Positions 5,946 to 9,212 of a stretch of 9,212 bases of DNA are shown here, in pieces. Source of the stretch: Coriobacteriia bacterium (GTDB lineage: Bacteria > Actinomycetota > Coriobacteriia > Anaerosomatales > SLCP01); NCBI GenBank assembly GCA_007125735.1, contig SLCP01000028.1, positions 1 through 9,212 of the forward strand, read 5' to 3'. Numbering within the stretch: the stretch's first letter is position 1; every line of letters starts with the position of its first letter. The translations under genes were made by a program, and so were the position numbers. Under the pieces are notes generated by a model. The model saw only the letters and a program-made list of their open reading frames with translations. It had not been told where the DNA came from and searched no databases.

Positions 5946-5974
5946 ATTATAGCGCTTGAACGCTTCGACGTCAA
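5946..5974 (-). promoter_or_regulatory. Consensus promoter of the RHH/RelE module
   Basis: TTGACG (5969-5974), a 17-bp spacer and a perfect TATAAT (5946-5951) on the minus strand. The -35 begins 4 bp after the stop of the preceding membrane protein gene. The predicted start near 5939 leaves only a ~15-nt leader that is almost all Shine-Dalgarno. The spacer contains the inverted repeat AGCG-N6-CGCT (5951-5964), a candidate site for the antitoxin. It is the best sigma-70-type match seen in the window. Confidence 0.8.
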
Positions 5975-5978
5975 AACG

Positions 5979-6302
5979 TTACGCCGTCTCCGAGTCCGCG
6001 GGCACCCGCCGCGCGAACACTACGGACAGCAGGTAGGACACCGCAAGCACGAGCGTGAGCGGCACCGCGAGCACCGCGAAGTACCGGAGCGCAACCACCG
6101 AGGGGAAGAGGAAGCCGATCAGTAACGCGGCGAGAAAGAATGCCGAGGTGCCCGCCCACAGCACGCGTTCGCGGCGGCCGAGCGAGCCTGCGGGACGCCT
6201 GAGTGCGTCGATCGCGATGGCTGCGCACAGCACCGGCACGCCGAACCGCACGAACGCGCCCATCCACAGCGCGAGCGGGGTCAGGGCCGCCTCGCCGTGC
6301 AC
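5979..6302 (-). CDS. Small three-helix membrane protein of unknown function
   Basis: A 107-residue protein with three hydrophobic segments at about 9-33, 47-66 and 73-96, joined by a basic loop (RRPAGSLGRRER, 35-46) and ending in a short polar tail. The basic loop follows TM1 and RR follows TM3, so the N-terminus is probably outside. I recognise no family. It starts with GTG at 6300-6302 and shares one base with the purQ stop (TAGTG). With AGAGGT 9 nt upstream this points to translational coupling, so it belongs to the purC-purQ operon. The reading frame keeps hydrophobic segments throughout, which supports a real gene. A transport or membrane role linked to purine synthesis is only a guess. 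Confidence 0.72.
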   Translation of the reverse strand: MHGEAALTPLALWMGAFVRFGVPVLCAAIAIDALRRPAGSLGRRERVLWAGTSAFFLAALLIGFLFPSVVALRYFAVLAVPLTLVLAVSYLLSVVFARRVPADSETA

Positions 6303-7000
6303 TACCCCGCGACCTCTGCGAGCCGGCGCGCGATGGTGGTGAAGAACGCTCCGCCATCCGTGCCGCCGGTGACCGGGTCGACCACTCGCTCGGGGTGCGG
6401 CATGAGACCGAACACGTTACCGCGCTCGTTGCAGATGCCCGCGATATCGTCGAGTGCGCCGTTGGGAGCGCTGCCGCCGTCGGCGAGCGTGCCGTCGGGC
6501 TCGCAGTAGCGCAGCACGACCTGCCCGCCGTCGTTCAAGCGCGCGAGCGTCTCGGCGTCGCAGTAATAGTTGCCCTCGTTGTGGTTGACGGGCACGTCGA
6601 GCACGGTGCCCGCGGGCAGATCGAGCCACTCGCACACCGATTCCTCGACGCGGAGCGGCTGCGCGTGGCAGATGAACTTGAGTCCGGTGTTGCGCAGCAA
6701 CGCACCGGGAAGCAGGTGGGCCTCGGTGAGTATCTGGAAGCCGTTGCAGATGCCCATGACCGGCCCGCCCCGCTCGGCGAAGCGGGTTATCTCGGCCATG
6801 ATGGGGCTGAAGCGCGCGACGGCGCCACAGCGGATGTAGTCACCGTAGGAGAAGCCGCCGGGGAGCACGACCGCGTCGACGCCACCGAGGTCGGTGTCGC
6901 CGTGCCAGAGGTACTCCGCCGCAAGCCCGAGGTGCTCGATCGCGTGTACGACGTCCTGTTCGCAGTTCGAGCCCGGGAACACCACCACTCCGAAGCGCAT
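6302..7000 (-). CDS. purQ: Phosphoribosylformylglycinamidine synthase, glutaminase subunit PurQ
   Basis: A 232-residue class I glutamine amidotransferase that supplies ammonia to PurL for FGAM formation. It has the PurQ N-terminus FGVVVFPGSNCEQD at 3-16, LPGGFSYGDYIRCGA at 46-60, the nucleophile C85 in VMGICNGFQIL, VPVNHNEGNYY at 136-146, and the His/Glu of the triad at H202 and E204 in GLMPHPER. Length is normal for the bacterial stand-alone subunit. The ATG at 6998-7000 is preceded by GGAGG at 8 nt, and the gap to purS is 3 bp. Its stop overlaps the start of the small membrane protein gene. purL, its usual next neighbour, is about 1.8 kb further on. Confidence 0.97.
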   Translation of the reverse strand: MRFGVVVFPGSNCEQDVVHAIEHLGLAAEYLWHGDTDLGGVDAVVLPGGFSYGDYIRCGAVARFSPIMAEITRFAERGGPVMGICNGFQILTEAHLLPGALLRNTGLKFICHAQPLRVEESVCEWLDLPAGTVLDVPVNHNEGNYYCDAETLARLNDGGQVVLRYCEPDGTLADGGSAPNGALDDIAGICNERGNVFGLMPHPERVVDPVTGGTDGGAFFTTIARRLAEVAG

Positions 7001-7003
7001 GCG

Positions 7004-7240
7004 CTACGCCTCCCCGACTTCCTCGATGCGGTAGTCCTCGATGACCGGGTTGGCGAGCAGCTTCTCGCACATCTCGCGCACCGTCTCGATCCCGCCGGCC
7101 GTCTCGATGCGGATGTACTTGCCGATCTTCACGCTCTCGACGCCCTCGTAGCCGAGGTTGCGTAGTGCGCGCTCGGCCGTCGCCCCGGGCGGGTCGAAGA
7201 TCCCCTGCTTGTACGTCACGAACACCTCGTACCGCGCCAT
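7004..7240 (-). CDS. purS: Phosphoribosylformylglycinamidine synthase subunit PurS
   Basis: A 78-residue PurS, the small structural subunit that bridges PurQ and PurL and helps channel ammonia. Typical features are YEVFVTYKQGIFDPPGATAE at 4-23, LGYEGVESVKIGKYIRIE at 29-46 and the end LANPVIEDYRIEEV at 62-75. The ATG at 7238-7240 has AAGG about 6 nt upstream. It begins 14 bp after the membrane protein gene and ends 3 bp before purQ, so it is clearly co-transcribed with both. Confidence 0.96.
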   Translation of the reverse strand: MARYEVFVTYKQGIFDPPGATAERALRNLGYEGVESVKIGKYIRIETAGGIETVREMCEKLLANPVIEDYRIEEVGEA

Positions 7241-7254
7241 GGTGCACCTTCCCT

Positions 7255-7728
7255 CTAGGTGTCGGATTCTTTCTCGGCCTTCTCGGCCTTCTCAGCCTTC
7301 TCGGGTCGGTCCTTCTTCGACTTCCCGGCCTTTTCGTCCTTGGCGGCCTTATCAGCTTCGATCGCCGCCTTGCGCATCGGACGCAGCTTCATGAAGTCGA
7401 GGTAGAACGCGGTGAAAATGCACGCATACGCGAGTACGAGCACCACGGTGCCGAACCACGTTCCCTGTTGCCACCACGCCACGAGCGAGAAGACGATCGC
7501 CCCGAGGAGTGCGGCCCCCCACACCTTGCGCAGGCGCCGATACTCGGGCGACGTGGGCACCGGCGCGAGCATGCGGCCGCGGCGCGTCGTCTTGGCAGCC
7601 TGCTTGGAAGCAGCGCTCTTGCCCCGCTTGGGCTTGGCCGAGGCTGCCGAGCGCCGCGTCTTGCCGACCTCGGCTCCGCGCTGGTAGCGAGGATTGTCCG
7701 GGGCCCTGCGACCCACCCTACATCCCAC
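7255..7728 (-). CDS. Two-helix membrane protein with basic N-terminus and Lys/Glu tail
   Basis: Up to 157 residues, not assigned to a family. Residues 1-53 are very basic and Ala/Lys/Arg-rich. PTSPEYRRLRKVW at 58-70 leads into two membrane segments at about 69-86 and 90-112. The tail (117-157) is highly charged and ends in a repeated Ala-Glu-Lys run. Both ends are probably cytosolic. Topology resembles small actinobacterial division proteins such as CrgA, but the CrgA sequence pattern is not evident. The gene overlaps the end of purC: the first start is GTG at 7726-7728 (11-nt overlap). A second GTG at 7714-7716 is better spaced from AAGG and would remove four residues. It ends 14 bp before purS, so it sits inside the purine operon. 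Confidence 0.78.
   Translation of the reverse strand: MGCRVGRRAPDNPRYQRGAEVGKTRRSAASAKPKRGKSAASKQAAKTTRRGRMLAPVPTSPEYRRLRKVWGAALLGAIVFSLVAWWQQGTWFGTVVLVLAYACIFTAFYLDFMKLRPMRKAAIEADKAAKDEKAGKSKKDRPEKAEKAEKAEKESDT
7271..7306. repeat. Four 9-bp tandem units coding the Ala-Glu-Lys tail
   Basis: TTCTCGGCC at 7271-7279 and 7280-7288, TTCTCAGCC at 7289-7297, and the diverged TTCTCGGGT at 7298-7306 are in-frame repeats encoding the end of the membrane protein before purS. The 9-bp period keeps the frame, so copy-number change would only lengthen or shorten the charged tail. Confidence 0.7.
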
Positions 7729-8608
7729 CTTCGGGCTCGAACGTGCGGCCTGTGATGAGCTCGTAGGCCTGGATGTAGCGCTCGCTCGTGCCCTCGACGA
7801 TCTCTGCGGGCAGCGCGGGAGGCGGCGGCGTCTTGTCCCACCCGGCCTCCACGAGCCAGTCGCGGACGTACTGCTTGTCGAAGCTCGGTTGCCCGTGACC
7901 CGGCTCGTACTCGTCGACCGGCCAGAAGCGGCTCGAGTCGGGTGTCAGGACCTCATCGATGAGCGTGATGGCGCCGCCGACGCGCCCGAACTCGAACTTG
8001 GTATCGGCGATGATGATGCCGCGCTCAGCGGCGTGCTCGCGCGCGGTCGAGTAGATCGCGACCGAGATGCGGCGGAGGTCCTCGGCAACCTCCGGCCCGA
8101 CGATCTCCACCATCCGCTCGAAGGAGATGTTCTCGTCGTGCTCGCCGATCTCGGCCTTGGTCGAAGGTGTGAAGAGCGGCTCTTCGAGACGGTCGGACTC
8201 CACAAGACCCGCGGGCAGCTCGATGCCACAGACGGTGCCCTGGCGGCCGTACTCGCTCCACCCGCTGCCCGCGAGGTAACCGCGCACGATGCACTCGACC
8301 GGGAACACGTCCGCCTTCTTGACGAGCATGAAGCGTCCGCGAAGGTAGTCAGCGTGGGGCGCGAAGCGCTCGGGCAGGTCAGCCACATCGGCCGAGAGGA
8401 AGTGGTTGGGCACGATATCGCCGAGGAGTTCGAACCAGAAGAGCGAGAGTTTCGTGAGCACCTCGCCCTTGTAGGGGATCGGGTCGGGCAGCACGACGTC
8501 GAAGGCGGATATGCGGTCTGACGCAACGAGCAGCAGCGTGTCGCCGAGGTCGTAGATGTCGCGGACCTTGCCTTGCGTGTCGGGGCTGAATCCTGTGGGG
8601 TGCGTCAC
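7718..8608 (-). CDS. purC: Phosphoribosylaminoimidazole-succinocarboxamide synthase PurC
   Basis: A 296-residue SAICAR synthetase: CAIR + aspartate + ATP gives SAICAR, step 7 of IMP synthesis, in the cytosol. Motifs are GKVRDIYDLGDTLLLVASDR at 13-32 (nucleotide region) followed by ISAFDV, VECIVRGYLAGSGWSEYG at 104-121, and downstream ISFERMVEIVG, IIIADTKFEFG and LIDEVLTPDSSRFWP. It is the long form with a C-terminal extension found in many actinobacteria and in yeast Ade1, rather than the ~240-residue form. The start is GTG at 8606-8608 with AAAGGAG 10 nt upstream. It is the first gene of the purine cluster, 181 bp after the exchanger gene. The end overlaps the following membrane protein gene. 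Confidence 0.97.
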   Translation of the reverse strand: MTHPTGFSPDTQGKVRDIYDLGDTLLLVASDRISAFDVVLPDPIPYKGEVLTKLSLFWFELLGDIVPNHFLSADVADLPERFAPHADYLRGRFMLVKKADVFPVECIVRGYLAGSGWSEYGRQGTVCGIELPAGLVESDRLEEPLFTPSTKAEIGEHDENISFERMVEIVGPEVAEDLRRISVAIYSTAREHAAERGIIIADTKFEFGRVGGAITLIDEVLTPDSSRFWPVDEYEPGHGQPSFDKQYVRDWLVEAGWDKTPPPPALPAEIVEGTSERYIQAYELITGRTFEPEGGM

Positions 8609-8694
8609 GGTCGCGGCGCTCCTTTACAATCGTCGTGCAGCGGAAAGCCACGGCCCGGGAGCGTCAGGGGTGTAGGGGCGGCGTGGTACGCGTC

Positions 8695-8700
8695 ATTGTA
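8695..8700 (-). promoter_or_regulatory. Possible -10 box for the purC operon
   Basis: TACAAT on the minus strand, 86 bp upstream of the purC GTG, in the context CGCCTACAATGACG. No recognisable -35 hexamer lies at the right distance. A start here gives a ~80-nt leader. I saw no purine riboswitch core and no clear operator in the leader. Confidence 0.35.
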
Positions 8701-8762
8701 GGCGAAAGCGCGCGGCCGTTGTAGGGTCTCACGGCAGTGCCTCGGGTGCGGCACCTCGTTCG

Positions 8763-8787
8763 GGATGCGCGTCGGGTCGCACCATCC
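8763..8787 (-). terminator. Possible hairpin after the exchanger gene
   Basis: Arms GGATG (8783-8787) and CATCC (8763-8767), with an inner GCG/CGC pairing separated by a small internal loop, begin 3 bp after the exchanger stop codon. No U-tract follows. It may end the upstream transcript before the purC promoter. Confidence 0.3.
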
Positions 8788-8789
8788 GG

Positions 8790-9212
8790 TCACAGCGCGC
8801 CGGGGCCGGCCACGCCGGTGTAGAGCACGCCGATGTAGGCGACGTAGCCGGCGAGCAGCAGCGCTCCCCCGAGCCGCCCGATCCTCCCCCGCCACAGCAC
8901 GAGCGGCAGCAGCACGACCGAGGACGCGAGCATGACCCAGATGTCGAACGCGGCGATCCCCGGCGACACCTCGAGCGCCCGCGTCATCGATGTGATGCCG
9001 AGGATCGCGAGCACGTTGAAGATGTTGCTGCCGACCACGTTACCCACCGCAACGTCGGCGTGGTTGCGAGCAGCGGCTACGAGCGAGGTGGCCAGCTCGG
9101 GCAGCGACGTACCGAGCGCCACGAGCGTGAGGCCGATGACCGCCTCGGACACCCCGAACGAGCGCGCGATCTCCTCGGCACCGGTGACGAGCATCTTCGA
9201 ACCCGCGACGAG
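8790..9212 (-). CDS. Sodium/calcium exchanger family protein (C-terminal part; N-terminus beyond the right edge)
   Basis: An open frame of 140 codons from the right edge to a TGA at 8790-8792; the start lies outside. Numbering from the edge, ALGTSLPELATSLVAA at 32-47 and GNVVGSNIFNVLAILG at 57-72 are the second alpha-repeat of the CaCA superfamily (YrbG/CaxA type), whose acidic and polar residues form the cation site. Further membrane segments follow at about 88-106 and 114-133. These inner-membrane antiporters exchange Ca2+ or another cation for Na+ or H+. An internal ATG at 9192-9194 should not be taken as the start, because family-like sequence continues upstream of it. The true ion specificity cannot be told from this half. 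Confidence 0.93.
   Translation of the reverse strand, partial: LVAGSKMLVTGAEEIARSFGVSEAVIGLTLVALGTSLPELATSLVAAARNHADVAVGNVVGSNIFNVLAILGITSMTRALEVSPGIAAFDIWVMLASSVVLLPLVLWRGRIGRLGGALLLAGYVAYIGVLYTGVAGPGAL

Noticed and set aside
8609..8789. Purine riboswitch or other known regulatory RNA before purC
   Set aside because: No purine aptamer core or strong three-way junction is visible in the ~180 bp.

Overview
The window is GC-rich DNA with every supported gene on the minus strand. Shine-Dalgarno sites are mostly GGAGG-like and four of the eleven starts are GTG. It looks like a high-GC Gram-positive (Actinomycetota) genome, possibly from a Coriobacteriia-like lineage. The evidence is composition, the long ~296-residue PurC, the three-part PurL/PurS/PurQ FGAM synthetase and the DUF4126 protein. 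The genus cannot be named from this sequence.

In transcription order (right to left) the layout is as follows. The C-terminal part of a sodium/calcium exchanger family protein runs off the right edge (8790-9212). A gap of about 180 bp holds a possible promoter. A purine biosynthesis cluster then runs purC (7718-8608), a two-helix membrane protein with a Lys/Glu tail (7255-7728), purS (7004-7240), purQ (6302-7000) and a three-helix membrane protein (5979-6302). Next come two complete toxin-antitoxin modules, each with the antitoxin first: a ribbon-helix-helix/RelE-ParE pair (5441-5924) and a ribbon-helix-helix/PIN (VapC-type) pair (4593-5314). Then come purL (2162-4459), with its own possible promoter, and a DUF4126 membrane protein (1554-2105). 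A gene-free stretch of about 490 bp with several hairpins separates these from the start of a large secreted SdrD-B-type surface protein, which runs off the left edge (1-1062).

PurS, PurQ and PurL form the FGAM synthetase complex (step 4 of IMP synthesis), and PurC makes SAICAR (step 7). The gene order C-S-Q-L matches the classical Gram-positive order. Here it is broken by an uncharacterised membrane protein between C and S, and by a membrane protein plus two toxin-antitoxin modules between Q and L. Both toxin-antitoxin modules have recognisable promoters. The PIN module also has a perfect 11-bp inverted repeat across its promoter that looks like an autoregulatory operator.

No rRNA, tRNA, CRISPR array, transposase or insertion-sequence end was seen. 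I found no convincing new multi-gene defence system. The less ordinary parts are the toxin-antitoxin insertion in the purine cluster, the two unknown membrane proteins tied to it, the structured leader of the surface protein gene, and a small 13-bp tandem repeat after purL that puts stop codons in all three frames.
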